A stretch of 64,000 bases of DNA from Sphingobacterium nematocida (GTDB lineage: Bacteria; Bacteroidota; Bacteroidia; Sphingobacteriales; Sphingobacteriaceae), in NCBI RefSeq assembly GCF_900168125.1, contig NZ_FUZF01000011.1:95985-159984 (forward strand), written 5' to 3'. The notes under the pieces were generated by a model that worked only from the letters and a program-made list of their open reading frames with translations, did not search any database and was not told where the DNA came from. Numbering within the stretch: the stretch's first letter is position 1; each line of letters starts with the position of its first letter. Positions 17,294 through 26,290 of the stretch are shown here, in pieces. The position numbers and the translations under genes are program-made.

Positions 17294-17962
17294 ATGCATA
17301 TTAAAAGTTATCCCTCCATTTTATACTTCGGCACAGCGGTAGTACTTATCAGTACTAAAAATCCCGATGGCACAGATAATCTTGCGCCTATGTCTTCGAT
17401 TTTCTGGCTAGGTTGGAGGTGCATCATTGGGCTTGGGGCTTCCTCCCAAACTGCCCAAAACCTTTTGGTAACCAAAGAGGCCGTCCTAAACATGCCATCG
17501 GTAAACGAAGCAAAGGCCGTGAACCTATTGGCCAGAACCACGGCGGCTAATCCTGTTCCTCAGTCTAAAATATTAAAGGGCTATCGTTTCGAAAAAAATA
17601 AATTTGAAATAGCCGGATTGACAGGAACCCCCGCCGAAACCATCAATGCCTCCCGGATTAACGAGTGCCCTGTACAAATGGAAGCTGTTGTCATGGACAT
17701 TCACAAATTAGCTGAAGACGAACCTCTACAGCAGGGGAAGATTATCACATTTGAACTAAAGATAAACACGGTATTTTTGGATAAATCAATTACTATGGAT
17801 AATCATCCAAATCGGGTTGATCCCGATAAGTGGAAACCTCTTATTATGAGTTTTCAGGAGTTTTATACACTTGGCGATAAATTACATGAATCGACGCTCG
17901 CAGAAATTCCTGAAAATTTATACAGTACATATGATAGGAAATCAGCACAAGAGAAAGTTTAG
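17294..17962 (+). CDS. Flavin reductase-like domain protein
   Basis: This 222-residue protein belongs to the FMN-binding split-barrel, flavin reductase-like group. The usual V-L-I-S-T segment is followed by NLAPMSSIFWLG, the FMN-contact strand, and later TAANPVPQSK and FELKINTVFLD. Such proteins reduce flavin with NAD(P)H or act as flavin-dependent oxidoreductases. The start at 17294 (MHIKSYPS) fits the family; an earlier in-frame start at 17231 adds a lysine-rich leader without similarity. Confidence 0.82.
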   Translation: MHIKSYPSILYFGTAVVLISTKNPDGTDNLAPMSSIFWLGWRCIIGLGASSQTAQNLLVTKEAVLNMPSVNEAKAVNLLARTTAANPVPQSKILKGYRFEKNKFEIAGLTGTPAETINASRINECPVQMEAVVMDIHKLAEDEPLQQGKIITFELKINTVFLDKSITMDNHPNRVDPDKWKPLIMSFQEFYTLGDKLHESTLAEIPENLYSTYDRKSAQEKV

Positions 17963-17987
17963 CGAAAACCAAAATAATGACTAAGAA

Positions 17988-18353
17988 ATGATTACAAAGG
18001 ACGAAATTTTAAATTTCGAGAACACACTTTACGGAGCCATCAAAAATAGTGATACGGAAGTACTCGACAACCTATTGCATGCTGATTTGCTTTTTATAAT
18101 TCCCAGCGGTCAGACGATAACCAAAGAAATGGATTTGCAAACGTATCGTGAGGGAAACTTAAAAGTAAACGAGATTACTCCCAAAGTAGAAGAATTGAAT
18201 ATCATAGCGGATTTGGCTGTCATTACTTTGCAGATGGAGTTAAAAGGAAATTATAATAACGAGCCTTTTGAAGCTAAATATAAATATATCCGTTTTTGGA
18301 AAAAGTTCCCCGAAGGCATAAAAGTAATTGGCGGAAGCGGAATTGCCATTTAA
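17988..18353 (+). CDS. NTF2-like (DUF4440-type) protein
   Basis: This 121-residue protein has the cone-shaped NTF2-like fold pattern. It opens with a helix (ILNFENTLYGAIKNSD), then the D-x-L-L-H-A-D-L-L-F-I-I-P-S-G core typical of DUF4440, and closes with strands ending YIRFWKKF. Members are small-molecule binding proteins or isomerases. It lies 46 bases upstream of the ECF41-like sigma factor, which itself carries a C-terminal domain of the same fold superfamily, an interesting pairing. Confidence 0.75.
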   Translation: MITKDEILNFENTLYGAIKNSDTEVLDNLLHADLLFIIPSGQTITKEMDLQTYREGNLKVNEITPKVEELNIIADLAVITLQMELKGNYNNEPFEAKYKYIRFWKKFPEGIKVIGGSGIAI

Positions 18354-18398
18354 TCAAACATCTCGACAGCGAGAAACTTTAACAAAATTTTAAAACCA

Positions 18399-19247
18399 AT
18401 GCAGAAGAACTATAATAAACTCCTGACCTATGCCTACAATATTGTCGGTTCTTACGAAGATGCCAAAGATCTGGTGCAGGATGTACTGGAAAAATACATT
18501 TCATTGGATAAATCAGATATCCGCCACGAATCCAACTTTTTGATCAAGAGCACTATCAATCATGCCATAAATTTTAAAACTCGCCAAAGTAAAAAAGAAG
18601 TTTTCGGCGAATGGCTTCCCGAACCTGTTTCATTTGATAATGCCGATGCAAAACTTATTAGAGACGAAACGGCAAGCTATACCATGCTCGTGCTGTTCGA
18701 GTACCTGAACCCAAAAGAAAGAGCAGCTTTCATATTAAAAGAGGGCTTCGGTTATTCACATGCTGAGATAGCCGAACTGCTTGAAATAAGCACCGAAAAT
18801 TCACGTCAGCTATTGAGCAGGGCCAACAAACAATTGAAATACAGTAAATACTCAAGTTATACCCCCCATTCGGGTCACTCATTTGAGACCGTAGGCAGGT
18901 ATCAGAAAGCACTGGCTCAGGCTGACATCGTGGAATTGCAGAACTTATTGGTAAACGACATAAAACTCAGTGCCGACGGAGGTACGAAGGTGCAGGTAGT
19001 GAGCAGTTCGAAAATAGGAAAAACAGCTACAGCGACTTTATTGGTTTATGTACAGCAGCATTTTCTGATGGGAAAAACATTTACCTTTCAATTTTTCAAT
19101 CATCAACCTGCTATCTGCTTTTGGGAGCATGAAAAGCTCCAAAACTGCCATATCCTTCAATTAAGTACAGATGGATTGATCCAGGAAATATATTCCATTG
19201 TTGACCCGGATAAACTAAAAAACATTACCAAACTGTCACATATTTAG
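18399..19247 (+). CDS. ECF41-type RNA polymerase sigma factor with C-terminal SnoaL-like domain
   Basis: This 282-residue sigma factor has region 2 (about 1-65), region 4 (about 95-150, helix-turn-helix YSHAEIAELLEISTENSRQ) and a C-terminal SnoaL-like domain (about 160-282). Three signatures of the ECF41 group are present: WLPEP at 72-76 in the linker, D-G-G-T-K-V at 193-198 (family DGGGKV), and D-P-D-K-L at 269-273 (family NPDKL). In ECF41 proteins the fused tail replaces an anti-sigma factor and modulates activity in cis. Known members control nearby COE genes (carboxymuconolactone decarboxylase, oxidoreductase or epimerase), which fits the genes upstream. Confidence 0.88.
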   Translation: MQKNYNKLLTYAYNIVGSYEDAKDLVQDVLEKYISLDKSDIRHESNFLIKSTINHAINFKTRQSKKEVFGEWLPEPVSFDNADAKLIRDETASYTMLVLFEYLNPKERAAFILKEGFGYSHAEIAELLEISTENSRQLLSRANKQLKYSKYSSYTPHSGHSFETVGRYQKALAQADIVELQNLLVNDIKLSADGGTKVQVVSSSKIGKTATATLLVYVQQHFLMGKTFTFQFFNHQPAICFWEHEKLQNCHILQLSTDGLIQEIYSIVDPDKLKNITKLSHI

Positions 19248-19282
19248 CATTCAAATTGTCTTCCATAGAAAGAGTAAAAAAG

Positions 19283-19867
19283 ATGAAGACATTATTGAGA
19301 ATTGACAGTAGCTTACGTTTAAAAAATTCCTATTCCCGCAATTCGGGAGACAATTTTGTACGGGCATGGAAAGAACTGAATCCGGAAGGGAGCATCAACA
19401 TACGGGATGTAGGCACCTCCCACATTCCCCATCTTGAGCAGGAAGTACTTGAGAAATTTTATACTTCCAGGGATACTTCAGACCGCCTAAAATTGTCTAA
19501 TCAGTTGATAGCAGAATTATTCGGGTGTGATGAAATCCTTATCACAGTGCCTACGTATAATTTTGGTATTCCCTCCTCGCTAAAAGCGTACTTCGACCTG
19601 GTGTTGCGCACGGGTAAAACTTTCAGATACGACGAGGACAAAGCAATCGGCTTGCTTCAGAATAAAAAAGCATACATTCTCTCCGCTAAGGGGGAACCTA
19701 AATCAGATATGCCCAATCTAGTGGAAATGCATCTGCAGCAGATATTGAATTTTATTGGCATTAGGGAAATTTACTATTATTCATTGGACGGAACGGATGA
19801 TAAAGAATCTGTCAAACAACAACTAAACCATCAAAAAGAATTATTTACGAACATCTTAAACAAATAA
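19283..19867 (+). CDS. FMN-dependent NADH-azoreductase-like quinone reductase
   Basis: This 194-residue flavodoxin-fold protein resembles AzoR-type two-electron quinone/azo reductases. It shows L-R-I-D-S-S-L-R at the start (phosphate-binding loop), VPTYNFGIPSSLKAYFD near residue 90, and GKTFRYDE with the later SAKGE loop. These enzymes reduce quinones and azo compounds with NADH and limit redox cycling. I start at MKTLLRID (19283); the in-frame start at 19256 adds nine residues. It follows the sigma factor closely and precedes an NTF2-like gene by 2 bases. Confidence 0.85.
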   Translation: MKTLLRIDSSLRLKNSYSRNSGDNFVRAWKELNPEGSINIRDVGTSHIPHLEQEVLEKFYTSRDTSDRLKLSNQLIAELFGCDEILITVPTYNFGIPSSLKAYFDLVLRTGKTFRYDEDKAIGLLQNKKAYILSAKGEPKSDMPNLVEMHLQQILNFIGIREIYYYSLDGTDDKESVKQQLNHQKELFTNILNK

Positions 19868-19869
19868 AA

Positions 19870-20226
19870 ATGGAACAGGCAGAAAAAGCAATCGAAGCAT
19901 TTGTAAAAGCTGGCGACAATCGTGATGTAGCAGCATTGGAAAGTATATTACATCAAAGCTTTCAGAATATACAGGATGGTTTTTTCGATGAGAAGGGAAT
20001 TTTTATATTCTCAAAATCTGACTATATCGAACTCATCCGCACCAAGCGATTCGGAGGAAGCACAAGGAGCTTGATCATAAACAGCATAAAGCAATCCGAC
20101 CATATGGCTATCGCACACACGACGTTGGAAAGTGAATCTCTTATCTTTCATTCATTGATAATATCTATTCGAGATAATGGGCATTGGAAAATATTAAATA
20201 ACACACCTACAATCGAAGTAAAATAA
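19870..20226 (+). CDS. NTF2-like protein
   Basis: This 118-residue protein has the NTF2/SnoaL-like pattern, with an opening helix (AIEAFVKAGDNRDVAALESILH), a middle FIFSKSDYIELI helix, and three C-terminal strands ending GHWKILNNTPTI. It starts 2 bases after the azoreductase stop, so translation is coupled. It is the second free-standing NTF2-like protein beside the ECF41 sigma factor. The ligand is unknown. Confidence 0.72.
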   Translation: MEQAEKAIEAFVKAGDNRDVAALESILHQSFQNIQDGFFDEKGIFIFSKSDYIELIRTKRFGGSTRSLIINSIKQSDHMAIAHTTLESESLIFHSLIISIRDNGHWKILNNTPTIEVK

Positions 20227-20510
20227 AGAATAGCTGTGACTAGAATTTCTGTCCTCATTTTTAAATAAATAGCAAGTAGAGTTTTAAAAGCAGTCAAAAT
20301 TACATTATTGGTAATAGGGGCTTCCGAAAGTATTGCTTTTTGGAAGTCCCGAATTTTAATATCTTAAATAAAAATGCTAGTTAATCAATCATTATAACAG
20401 AAGCGGCGGAGTTAAACATCTTATTCCGTCATCATACATATAAATGAATGGATAAATTTTACAACGAAACTTTGTATGAACTTGAAATAGCAATCACTTT
20501 ATAGGTATGC

Positions 20511-20735
20511 TTATACTTTCTTCGGTGGAAGATCGAACGCAATGGCTTCATGCTCAAAATGCCCATTGTGTGCACCATCGCAAAACGGTTTGTTTTTTGA
20601 AAGCCCGCAACGACAAATCGAAAGTACCGTTCTACCTTGCAATCCGTAGGCATCCCCATTTCTATCTACTATTTCAAAATCGCCTTCTATCTTTACCGAT
20701 CCGTTATTGTTTATTGTAAGTTTTGTTTTCGACAT
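20511..20735 (-). CDS. CDGSH iron-sulfur domain protein
   Basis: This 74-residue protein carries the full CDGSH signature C-R-C-G-x-S-x3-P-F-C-D-G-x-H near residues 43-59, which binds a 2Fe-2S cluster by three cysteines and one histidine. Prokaryotic members of this size are redox or cluster-transfer proteins. The start MSKTKLTIN at 20735 is preferred; an earlier in-frame start at 20834 adds a hydrophobic leader without similarity. It is on the opposite strand from the redox series. Confidence 0.85.
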   Translation of the reverse strand: MSKTKLTINNNGSVKIEGDFEIVDRNGDAYGLQGRTVLSICRCGLSKNKPFCDGAHNGHFEHEAIAFDLPPKKV

Positions 20736-20975
20736 GTTAATTGTAATTATTCTGTTTTTCACAATAATAGCACAATGAAATGAATACTTCATGATTTCAC
20801 TTCTATTTAGAAACGTTCCTTTTAACGATACCACGAAACTATCGTTTTTATCAACGACATATTCATTCCAGTAAAAATTATCACACTTTAATCACCTCAA
20901 AACTTATAGAAAAGAGGTCGGGTTTAGTACCAAAGAGATCACAAAAAGCTCATGCCCGGCTTACATCAACCTCTT

Positions 20976-21392
20976 TTAATCTAAACAAAAGGCATATTCT
21001 TTTTGCGCAGCCAATAAAAGCGCTGCGGCACTTCCTATCCAAACCGAATAATCGAGCGGTGCTTTCGGTCCCAAGGAGATTGTCATAGAGGCGGCAAAAA
21101 CCAGTAATAGCAGGCTGCTTCCGTATGCGGCTATTTTAATTTTATATCCCACAATCAACATCAACGGAAAGAGTATCTCCAATCCTGTAGCAACATAGGC
21201 AGACAACGTACTCAGTACCTCCGGTAAGAAAAATGTTAACTTTCTGGTATAGGCTTCAAAATTAGCCATACTGCCCCAGGATGAATACTCCGCTGCCCAA
21301 CATCCAAACCTATCTGCTACTGCGGAAAGCATTGTTATCGAAAGTGCCAATCTCAGAAATAATTGCGGAAATTTATGGGATACATTCATCAT
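20976..21392 (-). CDS. DoxX-like membrane protein
   Basis: This 138-residue protein has four hydrophobic helices (about 10-26, 60-80, 84-104 and 114-130). The opening FLRLALSITMLSAVADRFG, with the D-R-x-G after the first helix, matches a DoxX-like subgroup. It is the second DoxX protein of the accessory block and is likely another inner-membrane redox-stress protein. The reverse orientation and a 140-base gap from the CDGSH gene leave its transcription separate. Confidence 0.75.
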   Translation of the reverse strand: MMNVSHKFPQLFLRLALSITMLSAVADRFGCWAAEYSSWGSMANFEAYTRKLTFFLPEVLSTLSAYVATGLEILFPLMLIVGYKIKIAAYGSSLLLLVFAASMTISLGPKAPLDYSVWIGSAAALLLAAQKEYAFCLD

Positions 21393-21597
21393 CGTTTCAA
21401 TATTTAATCTAACACTAATTTAGCACTTTTCGTGCACTAAAAAATTGAACTGGTTCAAGATAATATGCAAAGAACACTGGCATGATTGTAGCTCTATCAT
21501 TAAACAATATAGACAGGTTAAACAGCCAATGAACGACCAAACTCCAGCAATTTTCTTAGGTTCGAAAAGATCGTCCCTGGCCTCTGTAAAAAACAAT

Positions 21598-22308
21598 ATG
21601 AGGATATATTTACTTTTTCTTTTTTGCATCGGCAGTGCGTATGCACAGCCGGGGGGACAGATCACCGTAGGCTTTGCAGATCGCTATGATAGCCTTCCTA
21701 CCCTAGATTTTAAGCCGGCAGCAGCAGATCGCTATGAAAAGCTCAGTGCTGCACCTCCCCTTGTACAAACAGGAGTTACCCTCAAAAAGAACGAGATCAC
21801 TGTTCCCACAGCGCAAGGCGGCATTCTATTAAAACCTTATGACGATCAATCGCAGGGGGATGGATTCCGTGGATGGGAATATAAAGGCTACCTACCGATA
21901 CCAAAGATGCATGCACTTGTTAGCCAACACGTATCAGAACATTTGGGATTTAGCGATATGGTGCTCTTGGACAGTATCTCGGCCACACGTTATGTCATTG
22001 CTTCAATCGGCGATGGTGCCGTTGAAGTGCCTATTCCATCCCCAAAAGGTCAATTTTTAGTTTATTATTACAATTATGTATACGAGCGCAATAGCTGTTT
22101 CGTCGGAGTTCTCCGCATAGCTGAGCCCAATAATTCGGCAGAGTTTCGCTTGGCCGAGCTGATGAGCTTTCAGACCAAAGACTGGGCCGTAAAAGATATC
22201 CGATGGATCGACGACCATTCTTTTATTGTAAAAGCCTATACGGTACAGAGAACAAGTACTAGTGAGAGAAAACAATACGCTTATTACCTAGCGAAGATTA
22301 ACATCTAA
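21598..22308 (+). CDS. Hypothetical exported protein, 236 aa
   Basis: The start MRIYLLFLFCIGSAYAQ is a clear signal peptide with an AYA cleavage site; in-frame starts farther upstream (21445, 21532) add a cytosolic-looking leader and are rejected. The mature protein has no recognised domain. It is strand-rich with a conserved-looking FLVYYYNYVYERNSCFVG core. It lies 15 bases before a lipoprotein gene, so the pair is probably an operon. Confidence 0.6.
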   Translation: MRIYLLFLFCIGSAYAQPGGQITVGFADRYDSLPTLDFKPAAADRYEKLSAAPPLVQTGVTLKKNEITVPTAQGGILLKPYDDQSQGDGFRGWEYKGYLPIPKMHALVSQHVSEHLGFSDMVLLDSISATRYVIASIGDGAVEVPIPSPKGQFLVYYYNYVYERNSCFVGVLRIAEPNNSAEFRLAELMSFQTKDWAVKDIRWIDDHSFIVKAYTVQRTSTSERKQYAYYLAKINI

Positions 22309-22323
22309 CCCATCCTCCATCCT

Positions 22324-22947
22324 ATGCACCGACTATTACTATTTATCCTACTGGCGCAGATAGCCTGTCAGTCGCCCCAAAAAGAGGTACCGCAAGCCAA
22401 AGATTCCGTCACAACAGTCACAACAGATACCGTCCATTCTGTAGACAGCACGAGCGTGTCCAAATCCGATGACAGGGCTCTCGATATTATGCTGGCAGAG
22501 GATATCCGATTCAACGGTCAGTTGAAAAGGTTCTTCACAATGAGCGATTTTGAAAAAGTGTTTGGTACCCCCGATAGTGTTAAGCTGTTGCAAGACGAGG
22601 CTCCCTGTATCACGATTTTTGATACCGAAGCTCCCGATGACAAGTACCTGTACAAAGACGGTTCCCGCTTTGAAACGCACCAACAGCAAGTGGCCGTAGA
22701 TGAATTCTGGTTCACCAACGACAATTACATCAGCTATAAGGGCATTCGAATAGATGGAAACACCACGGTCAATGCTATTAAAACGCTATTTCCGGATGCA
22801 GTAATGGGCAAGATAAACGAATACAGAGAAGGAGAATTGCAGTTAATGATACTAAAGGAAGATAAAGATGGAATTTCTGATGGACATATCAAGCTATTTT
22901 TTAAAGACGATAAAGTATATTTTATGCATTGGTGGTTTCCCTGTTAA
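22324..22947 (+). CDS. Hypothetical lipoprotein, 207 aa
   Basis: The leader ends in a lipobox-like A-Q-I-A-C at residue 15, so it is a likely lipoprotein. A threonine/serine/valine-rich linker (about 20-45) separates the anchor from a soluble domain with segments FFTMSDFEKVFGTPDS and IRIDGNTTVNAIKTLFP, which may be related repeats. The function is unknown. It probably shares an operon with the exported protein upstream. Confidence 0.62.
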   Translation: MHRLLLFILLAQIACQSPQKEVPQAKDSVTTVTTDTVHSVDSTSVSKSDDRALDIMLAEDIRFNGQLKRFFTMSDFEKVFGTPDSVKLLQDEAPCITIFDTEAPDDKYLYKDGSRFETHQQQVAVDEFWFTNDNYISYKGIRIDGNTTVNAIKTLFPDAVMGKINEYREGELQLMILKEDKDGISDGHIKLFFKDDKVYFMHWWFPC

Positions 22948-23032
22948 AGCAATTACTGGTTTCATCAACACAGTTTATAGGCTTCAGGACAGCAGGCTTT
23001 TCAAAGCACTTCCTTTCAAATAGCATACATCC

Positions 23033-23608
23033 TTAACTTTCTAATATTTTCTGCGCCGCATCTAAAGTAGCCTTGTCCCGGGCTAAACATTTTAATAAGT
23101 TGCTCTCATTTTGAATAAGAATGATCGAATCCATTTCCTTACCGATCCATAGTTTATTCGGATACGAGAAGGGGTTCAGGAATTGGTTCCAATGTTCTTT
23201 AATTGGGACGTACAACCCATATCCCCAGATTTGCATCTCCAACTTGTCAACCGCCTGTTGCCATAGCCAGTCCACGTATTCCGTCAGTAATAAGGTCGAG
23301 ATATCGAACTCATACGATTCCCAATTGTCTTTTACTTTGATTTGAGGAATAAAATCCGCGGCATTATTTACTTCATCCCTTTTCGCTCTAAATAGATCAG
23401 CACTTCGGGTATTGATAATAAATTCGACGCTATCATCCACCTCTTCTACCAGCAAGAAAAAGGGAAACACCTTCCCCGGAATAGCACCAGTGAAAGGTTT
23501 GAAACAATTTAACCAGTTTTTATTCCTTTCGTCATTTTCTTCCATGTCCAGATCGAAAAGCGTTTGGTATATCGTTGTCAACTTTATTTCCAATTCCCTG
23601 TTGGTCAT
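23033..23608 (-). CDS. Hypothetical cytoplasmic protein, 191 aa
   Basis: There is no signal peptide or membrane segment. The protein is acidic and rich in aromatics (for example LTEYVDWLWQQAVDKLEMQIW). I do not recognise a family. It lies 17 bases after the small exported protein gene on the same strand. It has the size and composition of many immunity-type proteins, but this is only an impression. Confidence 0.55.
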   Translation of the reverse strand: MTNRELEIKLTTIYQTLFDLDMEENDERNKNWLNCFKPFTGAIPGKVFPFFLLVEEVDDSVEFIINTRSADLFRAKRDEVNNAADFIPQIKVKDNWESYEFDISTLLLTEYVDWLWQQAVDKLEMQIWGYGLYVPIKEHWNQFLNPFSYPNKLWIGKEMDSIILIQNESNLLKCLARDKATLDAAQKILES

Positions 23609-23625
23609 ATTCCTTGTAGCTATAG

Positions 23626-24048
23626 TTATAGGGTGTTTTCTATATCCTTAACACGTTTAAACACTTGGTGTTCGATAGAGTGGTTACTGGCTTTTATTTC
23701 CTTTCCGTTTTCATCCCAGTCGACCTGTCTTACTTTCAAGTGCAATTTGCCTTTAATGATTTGCAACTCTACGTAATCGTTCTCATGTTGCTTCGCCGGT
23801 ATAACCAACAGCTCCCCTTTTGGTATTGCCCGCAGGGTACGCGCAGGAGCCATACCGTTGCCGATGTCCGTAAAAAACGCGTAATCCTTGCCTTCTTCAA
23901 ACCGGATACGTACCGTATTGGTACCATATTTTTGATTGTACTGCCAGATACCTTCAAATGCTTTGCGCACAGCTAAAGGCATACGGTCTGTTTGTGCGAC
24001 CGCAAAAGTACTTATTAGCACCATCCATAAACAAAATAAGGGCTTCAT
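23626..24048 (-). CDS. Hypothetical exported protein, 140 aa
   Basis: A signal peptide (MKPLFCLWMVLISTFAVAQ) precedes a small domain with F-E-G-I-W-Q-Y-N near residue 30 and strand-rich sequence, similar in style to secreted lipocalin-like or DUF-type proteins. No firm family is assigned. It lies 9 bases after the YjdI-like gene. Confidence 0.55.
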   Translation of the reverse strand: MKPLFCLWMVLISTFAVAQTDRMPLAVRKAFEGIWQYNQKYGTNTVRIRFEEGKDYAFFTDIGNGMAPARTLRAIPKGELLVIPAKQHENDYVELQIIKGKLHLKVRQVDWDENGKEIKASNHSIEHQVFKRVKDIENTL

Positions 24049-24057
24049 GATGTCTCG

Positions 24058-24279
24058 TTATTTTTCATGCAGCTCATACCCCAATGCACCCGACGGACAT
24101 CGATCAATCTGTTCGATCAACTCCCTGGTAGAGGCCTGATCGGCTGTTATCCAAGGCTTTTCTCGAGGATGATACACTTTGGGGAGCGATTTGACGCAAA
24201 CACCGGCGTGTATACATTTTGACGGTGTCCACAAGACCGTAATCTCTTCATTGGCAGTATATTTTTTAGTTTCTCCCAT
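24058..24279 (-). CDS. YjdI-type 4Fe-4S mono-cluster protein
   Basis: This 73-residue protein matches the YjdI family of small ferredoxin-like proteins. It has a TVLWTPSKCIHAGVC segment, then KPWITAD and a final DRCPSGALGYE, giving three of the cysteines expected for cluster binding. Family members bind a 4Fe-4S cluster; the role is not settled. The start MGETKKY at 24279 is preferred over an upstream ATG at 24303 because the family begins here. Confidence 0.82.
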   Translation of the reverse strand: MGETKKYTANEEITVLWTPSKCIHAGVCVKSLPKVYHPREKPWITADQASTRELIEQIDRCPSGALGYELHEK

Positions 24280-24392
24280 GACTGAAAATTTTAAAATGGA
24301 CAACTTTATACTTTACTATAGAAAGTTACGAATTGTTCGCTTTAGAACAAAAATAAATCCTGAAAACCATCTCGATTAGGTATCACGTAGAT

Positions 24393-24584
24393 CTACATCT
24401 CTTTTTTTTCCTTGTCTTTCTTAAAGATAAAATAGACCGTCATTAGGAAAGTTAAAATATATATGACCGCCAATGCAGGCTTTTCAAAGGTTAACGTTTT
24501 AAAATCAAATTCCTTGAAGATAGTTCCGCCTAAAACTATAGCAATTATAATCATCGGAAAAGAGTATACTTTTTTCGTGTCCAT
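24393..24584 (-). CDS. Small membrane protein, 63 aa
   Basis: Two hydrophobic helices (about 8-22 and 37-53) are separated by a charged loop (FKEFDFKTLTF), and the tail is lysine-rich (FKKDKEKKEM). The positive-inside rule puts the tail in the cytoplasm. No family is recognised. Confidence 0.5.
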   Translation of the reverse strand: MDTKKVYSFPMIIIAIVLGGTIFKEFDFKTLTFEKPALAVIYILTFLMTVYFIFKKDKEKKEM

Positions 24585-24688
24585 AAATCTAATAACTTGG
24601 TTATATGTAGACGCGAATTTATAAATTTATATTTGAATAAATGGAACGGTAATTGGTCTAAAGCACAGGTAAAAAATAGCTAACACAT

Positions 24689-25846
24689 ATGAACCTTTAC
24701 GTATCATTTATCATCCTATTATTCGCGTTATGCTCCTGCGAGAAACCAGAAAAAGTAGATCTATCCACCTTTAAATTGAATGAATCCATCTATGGGTTAT
24801 ATAATGCAACCGATACCGCACTCATCGGCGTAGAAACCATTGAATATCCTTACGATCTTATTTTAGAAATCAAGAACCCGGGCAAGTATAGTTATGAGGG
24901 TATAGACCTCGGACAAAATCGAGTCCTATTTTTGATCAATTCCGAATCCCTGAAGACCGATAGCATAACCCGTTTCGGCGGGGCTCATTACGATATGTCC
25001 GTCATAGCCAGCGACCGTAAGCCGCTCCAAGAAAAGTTAATGTCCTACAGAGCCGACACTACAATATACGGCGTACGTATAGAAATGGAAAGTGAAGAAC
25101 TCCAATCGACCCTGCTCAGCAAGCTAGAAACCAAATACGGCAAGGGCACCAAAAATCCAAATACAGATAACGGGTTATACTGGAATATCAAAGCCGACAA
25201 CAAGTTCATTTTCTTTGCCCCGGATTACCACAGGTTGATCATTCTCAACAATACTCATCTGTCTAAGACCTGTTATTGGGACAGTTTCAATGGGATGATC
25301 GATATGGGCGGCTGCGATCAGGAAAAATACCTGCAGTCACTGGTTCGAAATGCGACCAAACCCGAAGACGTTAAAAACAAACCACAGATAAAAATCGATA
25401 AAAATTGGAACATCAACGGCTTAGTTGTTGGGACCTCCACCGAGGAAGACTTTACGAAGTCTACCTTACATACGGGCTCCGAACGAATGGAAGAATACGA
25501 CGGGACGACAGCTGCACCAAAAGAAATATATTATCAGAATAAATACCATGATATCTTTTTCTTTTTCTCGCCTAGCAAATCCAATCCTGAAAATCTTAAA
25601 GAAAACAGTCTACAAGGGTATTCCATATCAGATTTCAAGAAGGTAAATGTTACCTTTGACAATCAATTAAAGCCAGGAATAAAGCGCGCAGACGCCATCA
25701 AACTGTTTGATCAGACAAAAATCCTAAATTATCAGGATCTTAAAATATCAAATTTCTTAGAGATAGATCATGCCCCTTATAAGATTACACTGACGTTTGA
25801 TGAGAAGGATCAGATTTCGGGTATATTTTTTACAAAAAAAGAATAA
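24689..25846 (+). CDS. Hypothetical lipoprotein, 385 aa
   Basis: The leader ends in a lipobox (A-L-C-S-C) at residue 17, so the protein is a lipoprotein. The mature part has two halves with similar segments (LNESIYGLYNATDT near residue 27 and NINGLVVGTSTEEDF near residue 240, each followed by acidic strands), suggesting an internal duplication. The function is unknown. It is single and is flanked downstream by a 440-base repeat-bearing gap. Confidence 0.65.
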   Translation: MNLYVSFIILLFALCSCEKPEKVDLSTFKLNESIYGLYNATDTALIGVETIEYPYDLILEIKNPGKYSYEGIDLGQNRVLFLINSESLKTDSITRFGGAHYDMSVIASDRKPLQEKLMSYRADTTIYGVRIEMESEELQSTLLSKLETKYGKGTKNPNTDNGLYWNIKADNKFIFFAPDYHRLIILNNTHLSKTCYWDSFNGMIDMGGCDQEKYLQSLVRNATKPEDVKNKPQIKIDKNWNINGLVVGTSTEEDFTKSTLHTGSERMEEYDGTTAAPKEIYYQNKYHDIFFFFSPSKSNPENLKENSLQGYSISDFKKVNVTFDNQLKPGIKRADAIKLFDQTKILNYQDLKISNFLEIDHAPYKITLTFDEKDQISGIFFTKKE

Positions 25847-26290
25847 CTGCAATCCGTCTTTGCGAGAGGGAAGTTTTTTAGCAAACACAAAGGAGGTTCG
25901 ATGACAGGATACGTCATTCCGCAAAAGCGGGACAGGCTCTCGCAGAGTCCCGAGTTTACCTCGGGAACCTTGTGGAGGACCTGTTCCGATACATCGGAAG
26001 GTCTACAAACTGTATAGGATTAATATATAGCTTTTAGATTATCTACGATGAGCCCTTCGGGGTTCCTCCACTTCGGTCGGAATGACGACATAGTTTGTAA
26101 ACGGAGCTTGCGAGCTCACCGTAGGTAATCTGTCATTGGTAGGATCAGCCAGTAGGCGGAGACGAAGCAATCTTAAAAACGGCTGTACGATATAGGACTT
26201 ATAGATCGGTTTGCTACGCATCTGCCTTCGGCGGTCGTAGCCTCGCGATGACGGTAAGCTGTTATCTTACTCGGAATGATCTAGTCCGTA
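25847..26290 (+). repeat. Intergenic region with dispersed repeat copy
   Basis: No gene is supported here. About 26065-26138 has a close copy, in the same orientation, at about 62518-62591. Shared pieces are TCGGTCGG(A/G)ATGACGA, GAGCTTGCGAGCTCAC and GTAGGTAATCTGTCATT; the middle piece is itself a small palindrome. A second hairpin-rich stretch lies at 25926-25966 (GCGGGACAGGCTCTCGCAG and following). These look like dispersed, REP-like non-coding repeats. Confidence 0.55.
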
